7,791 bases of DNA from SZUA-584 sp050943225 (GTDB taxonomy: Bacteria > Bacillota > Clostridia > Christensenellales > SZUA-584): NCBI GenBank assembly GCA_050943225.1, contig JBMNOT010000091.1, positions 1 to 7,791 of the forward strand. The letters run 5' to 3'. Position 1 is the stretch's first letter. Every line of letters starts with the position of its first letter. Positions 1 to 5,870 of this stretch are shown here, in pieces. The position numbers and the translations under genes were made by a program. A model generated the notes under the pieces. It was not told where the DNA came from. It was given only the letters and a program-made list of their open reading frames with translations, and ran no database searches.

Positions 1-420
1 GAGCTGGCTGCAAAGTTTTCCGGCGTGGATCTGGTGGCCGGGCCGGCGGTGGGCGGGATTATTCTGGCATACGAGGTGTCGCGGCAGCTTAAAGTGCCCA
101 ATATATTCGCGGAACGCGAGAACGGCGTGATGACACTAAGGCGCGGCTTTTCGGTGCCGCAGGGCGCGCGCGTGCTGGTGGTGGAGGACGTGGTCACCAC
201 GGGCGGCAGCGTCAGGGAAGCGATCGAACTGGTGCGGTCGCTGGGCGGCGAGCCTGTGGGCGTCGGCAGCATTGTGGACCGCTCGAACGGCGCTGTGGAT
301 TTCGGCATACCGTTCCATGCTGTACTCTCGATGGAGGTTGTCTCATACCCGCCGGAGGACTGCCCACTGTGCAAACAGGGCTCTGTGGCCGTCAAACCAG
401 GCAGCCGGGGGCTCAAGTGA
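1..420 (+). CDS. pyrE: Orotate phosphoribosyltransferase, C-terminal part (5' end outside window)
   Basis: The visible 139 residues are the C-terminal two-thirds or so of PyrE, the cytoplasmic pyrimidine-biosynthesis enzyme that joins orotate to PRPP to make orotidine 5'-monophosphate. Seen directly: a GPAVGGI segment at fragment residues 14-20, the flexible-loop region with LRRGF near 46-50, and the PRPP-binding signature VLVVEDVVTTGGS at 58-70 with its paired acidic residues. The tail carries a CPLC motif (fragment residues 121-124), as in many clostridial and archaeal-type PyrE proteins; this could bind metal or be a redox pair, but that is inference. The reading frame is open from base 1, so the start lies upstream, where other pyr genes would be expected. 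It ends with TGA and is followed by a probable terminator rather than being coupled to gpr. No damage is visible in the part shown. Confidence 0.95.
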   Translation, partial: ELAAKFSGVDLVAGPAVGGIILAYEVSRQLKVPNIFAERENGVMTLRRGFSVPQGARVLVVEDVVTTGGSVREAIELVRSLGGEPVGVGSIVDRSNGAVDFGIPFHAVLSMEVVSYPPEDCPLCKQGSVAVKPGSRGLK

Positions 421-495
421 CATCCAGCTGTGATTGTATATGAAAGAGCGGGCGTGTATAGGCGATTATACTAAGCTGGCCAGGCCCTTTTACTT

Positions 496-521
496 AGAGC
501 GTTTATCGCTCTTTTATTTTT
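496..521 (+). terminator. Probable intrinsic terminator after pyrE
   Basis: A 6-bp stem AGAGCG/CGCTCT (496-501 with 507-512) closes a 5-base TTTAT loop and is followed at once by TTTATTTTT. It lies between the pyrE stop and the gpr ribosome-binding site, where a boundary between a vegetative pyrimidine operon and a sporulation gene makes sense. The stem is short, so termination may be incomplete. An upstream copy of the same 5' arm, at 440-450, can pair with 507-517 over 11 bp including one G-U, and would compete with this hairpin. Confidence 0.6.
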
Positions 522-574
522 CCCCGTCGTTGCAAATACTAATGGCGTTATTTATTGATTCGCAGGAGGATAAC

Positions 575-1495
575 ATGATCAGAACGGATCTGGCCATGGA
601 GGCTGTGGAATATGCGGGGCAGATACCCGGCGTTTCGGTGATGGACGACGAGGTGATGCCGGGACTTAAGCGCGTACGCGTCACAGTGGAAACAGAGGAA
701 GGAGAACGCGCCGTCGGCAAAAAAAGGGGCATTTATGTAACACTGGAATCGCCTGACCTGGCGCAGGGCGACGTTGATTTAGACGAGGCCTGCTCCAAGG
801 CTTTGGCGGCCGAGATTACACACATGGCAGGGGATGCGCTGGACGGCAGCGTTCTGGTGGTGGGGCTGGGCAACCGTCAGGTGACGCCCGACTCGCTGGG
901 ACCGGCGGTGTGCGATTTGGTGTTTGTAACTCGGCATATGCATGAATACGCGCCAGATGAGATCGATCAGCGCATCGGCGTGGTGTCTGCCATTGCGCCC
1001 GGCGTGCTGGGCATCACCGGCATCGAGACGGGCGAGATCGTAAGCGGGGTGGTGGAGTCGCTGAAACCGTCGCTGGTGATTGCAATCGATTCACTGGCTT
1101 CGCGCGCGCTGGAACGCGTGCGCACCACGGTACAGGTGGCGAACACCGGAATCGCGCCGGGAGCGGGCATAGGCAACAAGCGAAAAGCGCTGGACAGGGA
1201 GTCGCTGGGCGTGCCGGTGCTGGCTATCGGCGTACCGCTGGTGGTGTATGCGTCCACGATTGCGCAGGAGCTGATGGATATGGCATTAAAGCAGGCGCCC
1301 ATCGATCTTCGGATGAACGACAAGATGCAAAGGGTGCTCGCGGGCCTTAATGACGTGGACGGGGCCGATATGATAGTGACGCCCAAGGAAATTGACAAAG
1401 TGGTTCAAGACCTGGCGCGCATCATCGCGGACGCGCTCAACATCGCGCTGCACAAAAACCTCACGCTGGAGGAAACGCGGCGTTACATGCACTAA
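575..1495 (+). CDS. gpr: Germination protease GPR (spore SASP endopeptidase)
   Basis: GPR is the forespore-made protease (peptidase family A25) that degrades the small acid-soluble DNA-binding spore proteins at germination and supplies amino acids for outgrowth. With the start at ATG 575 it has 306 residues, shorter than the roughly 370 of Bacillus GPR. The family's N-terminal motif IRTDLAMEA is at residues 2-10. GKKRGIYVTLES (49-59), VGLGNRQVTPDSLGP (96-110), VSAIAPGVLGITGIET (137-152), IAIDSLASR (169-177), GIGNKRK (198-204) and the late VTPKEID (268-274) all follow the family. D106 and D172 match the two aspartates thought to be catalytic in Bacillus GPR. The start is supported by AGGAGG at 564-569, 5 bases upstream. 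An in-frame ATG at 542 would add 11 residues and give a propeptide close to the Bacillus length, but it has no visible ribosome-binding site. The frame continues upstream to 434 through the terminator hairpin, so a start that far upstream is unlikely. It is followed by spoIIP, as in Bacillus. Confidence 0.95.
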   Translation: MIRTDLAMEAVEYAGQIPGVSVMDDEVMPGLKRVRVTVETEEGERAVGKKRGIYVTLESPDLAQGDVDLDEACSKALAAEITHMAGDALDGSVLVVGLGNRQVTPDSLGPAVCDLVFVTRHMHEYAPDEIDQRIGVVSAIAPGVLGITGIETGEIVSGVVESLKPSLVIAIDSLASRALERVRTTVQVANTGIAPGAGIGNKRKALDRESLGVPVLAIGVPLVVYASTIAQELMDMALKQAPIDLRMNDKMQRVLAGLNDVDGADMIVTPKEIDKVVQDLARIIADALNIALHKNLTLEETRRYMH

Positions 1496-1510
1496 ACTTA
1501 CAGCATTAAT

Positions 1511-1539
1511 GTATACAAGCTCATCGCTTTGCATAGATT
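1511..1539 (+). promoter_or_regulatory. Possible sigma-E-type (mother-cell) promoter for spoIIP
   Basis: GTATACA (1511-1517) and CATAGATT (1532-1539), 14 bases apart, resemble the sigma-E -35 (with its ATA core) and -10 (CATAnAnT-like) elements. spoIIP is a sigma-E gene in B. subtilis, which favours the reading. Against it, the start site would fall near 1545, leaving only about 15 bases before the start codon with the ribosome-binding site near the very 5' end of the RNA. The -35 match is modest. Confidence 0.4.
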
Positions 1540-1565
1540 TGAGTGAAGGAGTTCGAAGCGATGAG
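1520..1565 (+). repeat. Inverted repeat that would enclose the spoIIP ribosome-binding site and mask its start codon
   Basis: CTCATCGCTT (1520-1529) is the exact reverse complement of AAGCGATGAG (1556-1565). Adding a U-G and a G-C pair extends the stem to 12 bp (1520-1531 with 1554-1565), with a 22-base loop. The 3' arm contains the whole spoIIP start codon (1561-1563), and the loop contains its AAGGAG ribosome-binding site (1546-1551) and the candidate -10 element. There is no T-tract, so it is not a terminator. It would form only in RNA that begins upstream of about 1520, such as gpr read-through transcripts. Confidence 0.8.
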
Positions 1566-2637
1566 ACGAAGCAGGTCAAATTACAGGCCGGCAAGGCCGC
1601 TATCAGATAACCATTGGCAAACTGTCGCTGTTTTGGTGAAAGCGGCTTTGGCTACGGGTATTGCCCTGTGCCTTGCATTAACCGTAGTATTCGTGGCGCG
1701 CATTGGCGGGCAGCAAAGTAGCGTTGCGGCAGCGGGCAGCGCGTTGCCCGACCCTGCGCTCGTGGACGCGTCGGGCGAGGAGGGCATATTCAGGCAGAGC
1801 CTTATCGACCCGCGGCTGATTCTTTCGCAGGAGATGCCGGTGATATACGGGGTGGATGTGCAGGAGATAAGCTTGGAAGACAGCACTCTCCCTGAAAATC
1901 CGGAGACGGACATCTATTTCGACGTATTGCCCGACGATATCAAGATGGAATTTCTGGGCTTTGCCAACGACGAGCCCAGGGAGTTTCATGTGGGCATACT
2001 CGGGCCGCAGATACTGATATACCACACCCACACGACGGAAGCTTACCGCCCGACAAGCGAAGATGAATATGTGGCAGCAGGTTCGTGGCGTACCAAGGAC
2101 CATGCGCATTCCGTGGTGGCCGTGGGCGAGGTGCTGAGCCGGGAACTGCAGCGGTACGGCTTTAAGGTGCTGCACGACACCACCAACCATGAGCCGCCCA
2201 AGCTGGATACTGCTTACGAGCGTTCGCTGGTCACCATGCAGGAATACCAGAAGAAGCACCCCACAATCCAGGTGTTCATCGACCTTCATCGGGACGCTTA
2301 TCAGAATGTGGATGCCGGCAGGAAAGACTTTGTTGTGGTGAACGGCGAGGAATGCGCCCGGGTGATGTGCGTGGTGGGCACCGGCGAAAAGTATTCCGTC
2401 AAGCCCAATTACGAATCCAACTACAAGCTGGCTTTAGCGTTCATCAACGAGATGGAAAAAATAAAGAAAGGCTTCACGCGCCCCATCCGCATCAAGACGG
2501 GCCGGTATAACCAGCAGGTTTCGGATATGTGCCTGCTCATCGAAGTGGGGCATAACGCCAACACGCTCCAGCAGGCCAAGAATGCCGCCAAATACGTAGC
2601 TCTGGCCTTAAGCCGCGTGCTGGAGATCGGGGAATAA
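1561..2637 (+). CDS. spoIIP: Stage II sporulation protein P (engulfment peptidoglycan hydrolase)
   Basis: SpoIIP is the membrane-anchored amidase/endopeptidase that works with SpoIID and SpoIIM in the DMP machine. It thins and degrades peptidoglycan at the septum and drives the mother-cell membrane around the forespore. The 358-residue protein has a basic N-terminus, one transmembrane helix at about 24-47 and a long extracytoplasmic domain. Candidate zinc and catalytic residues of the amidase fold are visible: H155, H157 and E160 in IYHTHTTEAY, H243 in DLHRDA, and E328 in LIEVGHNAN; individual roles are assigned by family resemblance. A linker rich in acidic residues separates membrane and catalytic domain (about 60-150). 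The ATG at 1561 is chosen because AAGGAG lies 9 bases upstream; an in-frame GTG at 1543 has no such support. It follows gpr by 65 bases, the same order as in Bacillus. The gene appears intact. Confidence 0.96.
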   Translation: MRRSRSNYRPARPLSDNHWQTVAVLVKAALATGIALCLALTVVFVARIGGQQSSVAAAGSALPDPALVDASGEEGIFRQSLIDPRLILSQEMPVIYGVDVQEISLEDSTLPENPETDIYFDVLPDDIKMEFLGFANDEPREFHVGILGPQILIYHTHTTEAYRPTSEDEYVAAGSWRTKDHAHSVVAVGEVLSRELQRYGFKVLHDTTNHEPPKLDTAYERSLVTMQEYQKKHPTIQVFIDLHRDAYQNVDAGRKDFVVVNGEECARVMCVVGTGEKYSVKPNYESNYKLALAFINEMEKIKKGFTRPIRIKTGRYNQQVSDMCLLIEVGHNANTLQQAKNAAKYVALALSRVLEIGE

Positions 2638-2659
2638 AGGCTGATAGGGAGCCCGGGTA

Positions 2660-2688
2660 TTGAAACACTCCTGCCCAGGGAGTATAAT
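2660..2688 (+). promoter_or_regulatory. Sigma-A promoter for murI
   Basis: TTGAAA (2660-2665) and a perfect TATAAT (2683-2688) are separated by 17 bases, an almost ideal vegetative promoter. Initiation is expected around 2694-2697, giving a leader of roughly 20 bases before murI. It frees murI, a growth-essential gene, from the sporulation genes upstream. Confidence 0.9.
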
Positions 2689-2709
2689 GAACTATCATTG
2701 GGGCGGGAG
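2668..2709 (+). repeat. Inverted repeat able to mask the murI ribosome-binding site
   Basis: CTCCTGCCC (2668-2676) can pair with GGGCGGGAG (2701-2709) over 9 bp with one U-G pair and a 24-base loop. The 3' arm is the murI ribosome-binding site itself. The 5' arm lies inside the spacer of the murI promoter, upstream of the expected start site, so only read-through RNA from spoIIP would carry both arms. No T-tract follows, so it is not a terminator. Confidence 0.65.
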
Positions 2710-2714
2710 ATATG

Positions 2715-3503
2715 ATGTCAGCAAACTGCAAACCTATCGGTTTTTTTGATTCGGGCCTGGGCGGACTCAGCGTACTGAAAACAGCCCGCCGGCTGCTGCC
2801 CGGCGAAAATTATATCTATTTCGGGGATAATCTTAATGCTCCCTATGGCGAAAAATCGGAAGAGGAGATCAAAAAGCTCACGCTCAATGCGTGCGGCTTT
2901 CTTTATGATAAGGGCGTCAAGGCGATTGTGATCGCCTGCAACACTGCCACGAGCGCCGCGGTTATCATGATGCGCGAAACTTATAACATTCCGGTGATCA
3001 GCATGGAGCCGGCAGTAAAGCCCGCACTGCAGGGCCGCCGGGAAGGCAAGGTGTTGGTATTGGCGACGCCTGCCACCGTATCGCAGGCGCGCTATCTTGG
3101 CCTGATCGAGCGCCTGAATGCGCATGATGAGGTCATCAGCGTGGGCTGCGGTGGCCTGGTGGAGCTGATAGAGGAAGGTCGCACGGACGAGGAGGCGATC
3201 CATGCCTATCTCTCAAAGCGGCTGGCCTTCCTTGATGGACAAGCCATCGGCGCGGTGGTATTGGGCTGCACCCATTATTCCTTTGCGGAAGCGGCCATCA
3301 AAAGCTATATCGATAAAATCACTCATACCGACTGCCCTGTGTTCGACGGCCGGCACGGCACGGCACGCCAGCTTCAGCGCGTGCTGGAAAACCAAAACCT
3401 TCTGCGCGAAGGCAGCGGTGAAGGATATATTCAGTTCTACGCATCCCTTTCCGGCTATGACATTTCCAGGTTCGAAAAAGTCTATAATGACTTCAAAGCA
3501 TGA
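2715..3503 (+). CDS. murI: Glutamate racemase
   Basis: This cytoplasmic, cofactor-independent racemase converts L-glutamate to the D-glutamate that MurD adds to the peptidoglycan stem peptide. The 262-residue length fits the family. The two catalytic cysteines are visible: C75 in VIACNTATSA and C185 in VLGCTHYS. The N-terminal DSGLGGLSVL (D12 onward) and FGDNLNAPYG segments form the other side of the active site. FGDN and GCTHYS replace the commoner FGDT and GCTHYP; I read these as clade variants rather than defects. MEPAVKPAL is a form often seen in clostridial racemases. Two adjacent ATG codons are possible: 2715 sits 5 bases after GGGAG, while 2712 sits only 2 bases after it, so 2715 is preferred, with one codon of uncertainty. 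It has its own sigma-A promoter. No terminator is obvious after it. Confidence 0.95.
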   Translation: MSANCKPIGFFDSGLGGLSVLKTARRLLPGENYIYFGDNLNAPYGEKSEEEIKKLTLNACGFLYDKGVKAIVIACNTATSAAVIMMRETYNIPVISMEPAVKPALQGRREGKVLVLATPATVSQARYLGLIERLNAHDEVISVGCGGLVELIEEGRTDEEAIHAYLSKRLAFLDGQAIGAVVLGCTHYSFAEAAIKSYIDKITHTDCPVFDGRHGTARQLQRVLENQNLLREGSGEGYIQFYASLSGYDISRFEKVYNDFKA

Positions 3504-3516
3504 TGCAAACTATTCC

Positions 3517-3538
3517 TGATAACATCTTGATAACATCT
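3517..3538 (+). repeat. Tandem 11-bp direct repeat overlapping the nrdJ promoter
   Basis: TGATAACATCT occurs twice head to tail (3517-3527 and 3528-3538) with no mismatch. The junction of the copies creates the TTGATA -35 element of the nrdJ promoter. It may be a regulator half-site pair spaced by one helical turn, or a small duplication that generated or strengthened the promoter. Confidence 0.8.
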
Positions 3539-3555
3539 ACATATTGTGGTATGAT
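3527..3555 (+). promoter_or_regulatory. Sigma-A promoter for nrdJ
   Basis: TTGATA (3527-3532) and TATGAT (3550-3555) are 17 bases apart. Initiation is expected near 3562, leaving a leader of about 34 bases, too short for a cobalamin riboswitch, so direct B12-riboswitch control is not supported by the sequence. Repressor-like sites overlap the promoter. Confidence 0.85.
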
Positions 3556-3580
3556 TTGATTTGTCTACAAGATATGCGTT
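3534..3580 (+). promoter_or_regulatory. Pair of NrdR-box-like operator sites over the nrdJ promoter
   Basis: NrdR is the nucleotide-sensing repressor of ribonucleotide reductase genes, and its box is roughly acaCwAtATaTwGtgt. The first candidate (3534-3549) matches the conserved core as CTACATATTG and sits between the -35 and -10 elements. The second (3565-3580) matches the left half and centre as CAAGATAT but is poor on the right. Their centres are exactly 31 bp apart, about three helical turns, the usual arrangement for paired NrdR boxes. Each copy is degenerate, so confidence is moderate. No nrdR gene is in the window. Confidence 0.45.
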
Positions 3581-3595
3581 GCAGGAGGGGTATTG

Positions 3596-5764
3596 ATGAA
3601 CTTAACGAAAAATGCGCGTGTGGTATTGGAGCGGCGGTATCTGAAAAAGGAAGGCTCGGGTTATGAAGCGCCGGAAGATATGCTGCGCCGTGTTGTGAAT
3701 ACGATTGCGGCTGCGGACGCAGCTTACGGCGGCGACGTGGAAAAGACAGCTCAGGAATTCTATGACCTCATGGACAGCCTAAAATTCATGCCCAATTCTC
3801 CCACGCTGATGAACGCAGGCCGCGAGCTGGGGCAGCTTTCCGCCTGTTTTGTGCTGCCGGTGGAAGACAGCATGGAAGGCATATTTGAGAGCCTGAAGAA
3901 CGCCGCGATGATCCACAAGAGCGGCGGCGGTACGGGATTCTCTTTTTCGCGACTGCGGCCCGCCGGAGCCAGCGTGAATTCGACGGGCGGCGTGGCCAGC
4001 GGCCCTATCAGCTTCATGAAAGTATTCAACGCGGCCACCGAAGCCGTGAAGCAGGGCGGTACGCGGCGCGGCGCCAACATGGGCATACTGCGCGTAGACC
4101 ATCCGGACATACTTGAGTTTATCACCTGCAAAAGCGATTTAACCCAGCTCACCAATTTCAATATCAGCGTTGCCCTGACAGAGAAGTTCATGCAGGCGGT
4201 GGCGCTTGACCAGGAGTATGACTTGGTCGACCCTCATACCAGGAAAGTGGTGGGTCGAGAGAGCGCCCGCAAGGTGTACGATACCATCGTGGACATGGCA
4301 TGGCAGAACGGCGAGCCGGGCATCGTGTTCATCGACCGAATCAACCGCGACAATCCGATACCCTCCGCCGGAGAGATCGAAAGCACCAACCCTTGCGGCG
4401 AGCAGCCGCTGCTGCCGTACGAGAGCTGCAATCTGGGTTCCATTAATCTCAATGCTTTTGTTAAAGACGGCGCTGTGGACTATGCTGCCTTGGAGAAGAC
4501 AGTGAAAACAGCGGTGCATTTTCTGGACAACGTGATCGACGTCAACCGGTACCCACTTCCTATCATCGAGGAGATGACGCGCAGCATGCGCAAGATCGGC
4601 CTTGGCGTGATGGGGTTTGCGGACATGCTCTACCGCCTGGGCATCCTGTACAATTCGGAGCAGGCTGTGCAGCTTGCGCGGGATGTGATGTCCACCATAC
4701 AGCGCACTGCGCGGCAGGCATCGGAGGAACTGGCGCTGGTGCGCGGCAGTTTTCCGCAGTTTGATAAGAGCGTCTATAAGGAGCAGGGTTTTAGGGCCAT
4801 GCGCAACGCGACGGTGACGACCATCGCACCTACCGGCACCATCTCCATCATCTGCGGCGTGTCGAGCGGTATCGAGCCGGTATTTGCGATATCGTACGTG
4901 CGCAACGTTCTGGACAACGACAAACTGATCGAGGTGCACCCGTACTTTGAGCAGGTAGCCAAAGAGCGCGGCTTTTACAGCAAAGAGCTGATGGAAAAAA
5001 TTGCGAAGCAGGGCACGCTACGCGGCATCGACGGCGTTCCGGAGGATGTGGCGCACGTGTTCGTGACGGCGCACGATATTACGCCGGAAGCGCATATCCG
5101 CATGCAGGCTGCGTTTCAGGAGTATACCGACAACGCAGTGTCCAAGACGGTCAACTTCCCCAAAACGGCCACCCGTAACGATGTACGCGCCGCGTATGAC
5201 CTCGCCTACAGCCTGGGGCTTAAAGGCGTCACGATATACCGCGACGGCAGCCGCAAGGGCCAGGTGCTGTCGGTGGGCGGAAGCGGACAGGCGTCCAAAG
5301 AGAGCGACAAATTAAAGCCGCGCGAACGCCCCGAGGTGACAAAAGGCATCACGCAGAAAGTAAAGATCGGCTGTGGCAACCTGTACATTACGGTGAACTA
5401 TGACAATGATGGTATCTGCGAGGTGTTCACCAACCTGGGCCGTGCGGGCGGCTGCCCCTCGCAGTCGGAAGCCACCAGCCGGCTGATTTCCACGGCGCTG
5501 CGCTCCGGTATTGATGTGCAGAGCATCATCGAGCAGCTGCGCGGTATCCGCTGCCATTCCACACTGCGGCAGAACGGCCTCAAGGTACTCTCCTGTCCCG
5601 ATGCGATCGGCCGCGTGCTGGAGCGCGTGGTGCAGCTGCGCAACGGGAAGTATGCCCCGTCCGAAAACAACGGTACCGCCAAGTGCCCTGAATGCGCTGC
5701 GCCGCTGGAGCATGAGAGCGGCTGCGTGATGTGCCGGTCGTGCGGATATTCAAAATGCGGCTGA
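3596..5764 (+). CDS. nrdJ: Adenosylcobalamin-dependent ribonucleoside-diphosphate reductase (class II)
   Basis: This cytoplasmic enzyme reduces ribonucleotides to deoxyribonucleotides using a radical generated from adenosylcobalamin, with or without oxygen. The 722-residue protein shows the full class II layout. Redox cysteine C84 is in SACFVLP. KSGGGTGFSFSRLRP (108-122) is followed by GGTRRGANMG (154-163). The active-site NPCGEQPLLPYESCNLGSINL stretch starts at 265, with the likely thiyl-radical cysteine C267, E269 and the second redox cysteine C278. TTIAPTGTISII (408-419) forms the phosphate-binding region. A TSCPD-type domain follows at about 588-655, and a C-terminal cysteine cluster (C697, C700, C710, C713, C716, C721) resembles a zinc ribbon and the thiol tail that re-reduces the active site. 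The 11-residue gap between C267 and C278 matches the family. ATG 3596 is chosen because AGGAGG lies 7 bases upstream; an in-frame TTG at 3593 is less likely. It appears to be transcribed alone, from its own promoter. Confidence 0.97.
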   Translation: MNLTKNARVVLERRYLKKEGSGYEAPEDMLRRVVNTIAAADAAYGGDVEKTAQEFYDLMDSLKFMPNSPTLMNAGRELGQLSACFVLPVEDSMEGIFESLKNAAMIHKSGGGTGFSFSRLRPAGASVNSTGGVASGPISFMKVFNAATEAVKQGGTRRGANMGILRVDHPDILEFITCKSDLTQLTNFNISVALTEKFMQAVALDQEYDLVDPHTRKVVGRESARKVYDTIVDMAWQNGEPGIVFIDRINRDNPIPSAGEIESTNPCGEQPLLPYESCNLGSINLNAFVKDGAVDYAALEKTVKTAVHFLDNVIDVNRYPLPIIEEMTRSMRKIGLGVMGFADMLYRLGILYNSEQAVQLARDVMSTIQRTARQASEELALVRGSFPQFDKSVYKEQGFRAMRNATVTTIAPTGTISIICGVSSGIEPVFAISYVRNVLDNDKLIEVHPYFEQVAKERGFYSKELMEKIAKQGTLRGIDGVPEDVAHVFVTAHDITPEAHIRMQAAFQEYTDNAVSKTVNFPKTATRNDVRAAYDLAYSLGLKGVTIYRDGSRKGQVLSVGGSGQASKESDKLKPRERPEVTKGITQKVKIGCGNLYITVNYDNDGICEVFTNLGRAGGCPSQSEATSRLISTALRSGIDVQSIIEQLRGIRCHSTLRQNGLKVLSCPDAIGRVLERVVQLRNGKYAPSENNGTAKCPECAAPLEHESGCVMCRSCGYSKCG

Positions 5765-5835
5765 TGGGCTGATACATGTTTTATGAGGCGTTTCATCATA
5801 TGCATAAACGGAAAGCGTGACGCGTAGGATTAATG

Positions 5836-5864
5836 TTGTATTTTCGCAATAAATGTCATATAAT
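5836..5864 (+). promoter_or_regulatory. Sigma-A promoter for the anti-sigma-like gene
   Basis: TTGTAT (5836-5841) and a perfect TATAAT (5859-5864) are 17 bases apart in an AT-rich patch that contrasts with the GC-rich genes around it. Initiation near 5871 would give a leader of about 124 bases. The preceding stretch from 5765 to about 5835 holds no gene, and I see no convincing terminator for nrdJ in it. Confidence 0.8.
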
Positions 5865-5870
5865 TTTCGT

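Noticed and set aside
465..474. TATACTA-like -10 element upstream of gpr as a promoter.
   Set aside because: No acceptable -35 lies at a normal distance: the nearest TGTATA candidates leave about 26 or 6 bases. It also lies upstream of the probable terminator at 496-521.
512..541. Forespore (sigma-G/F-like) promoter for gpr: AATACTA at 535-541 with a TTATT-like -35 at 514-518.
   Set aside because: The -10 resembles CATACTA and gpr should be forespore-expressed, but the -35 match is poor and falls in the terminator T-tract, so I do not list it as a feature.
967..1398. Long minus-strand open frames opposite gpr, spoIIP, nrdJ and the anti-sigma gene (largest 4139-4939).
   Set aside because: They mirror strongly recognised plus-strand proteins, lack family resemblance or ribosome-binding sites, and are expected in GC-rich coding DNA.
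3513..3587. Anti-ribosome-binding-site pairing for nrdJ (3513-3518 with 3582-3587).
   Set aside because: Only 6 bp including a wobble with a loop of more than 60 bases; this is expected by chance for an AGGAGG-type site.
3562..3595. Cobalamin riboswitch controlling nrdJ.
   Set aside because: Only about 34 bases separate the predicted start site from the start codon, far too short, and no B12-box-like motif is evident.
5785..5830. A terminator after nrdJ from short inverted matches such as CGTTT/AAACG and GCGT/ACGC.
   Set aside because: Stems are at most 5 bp with large loops, and no T-tract follows.
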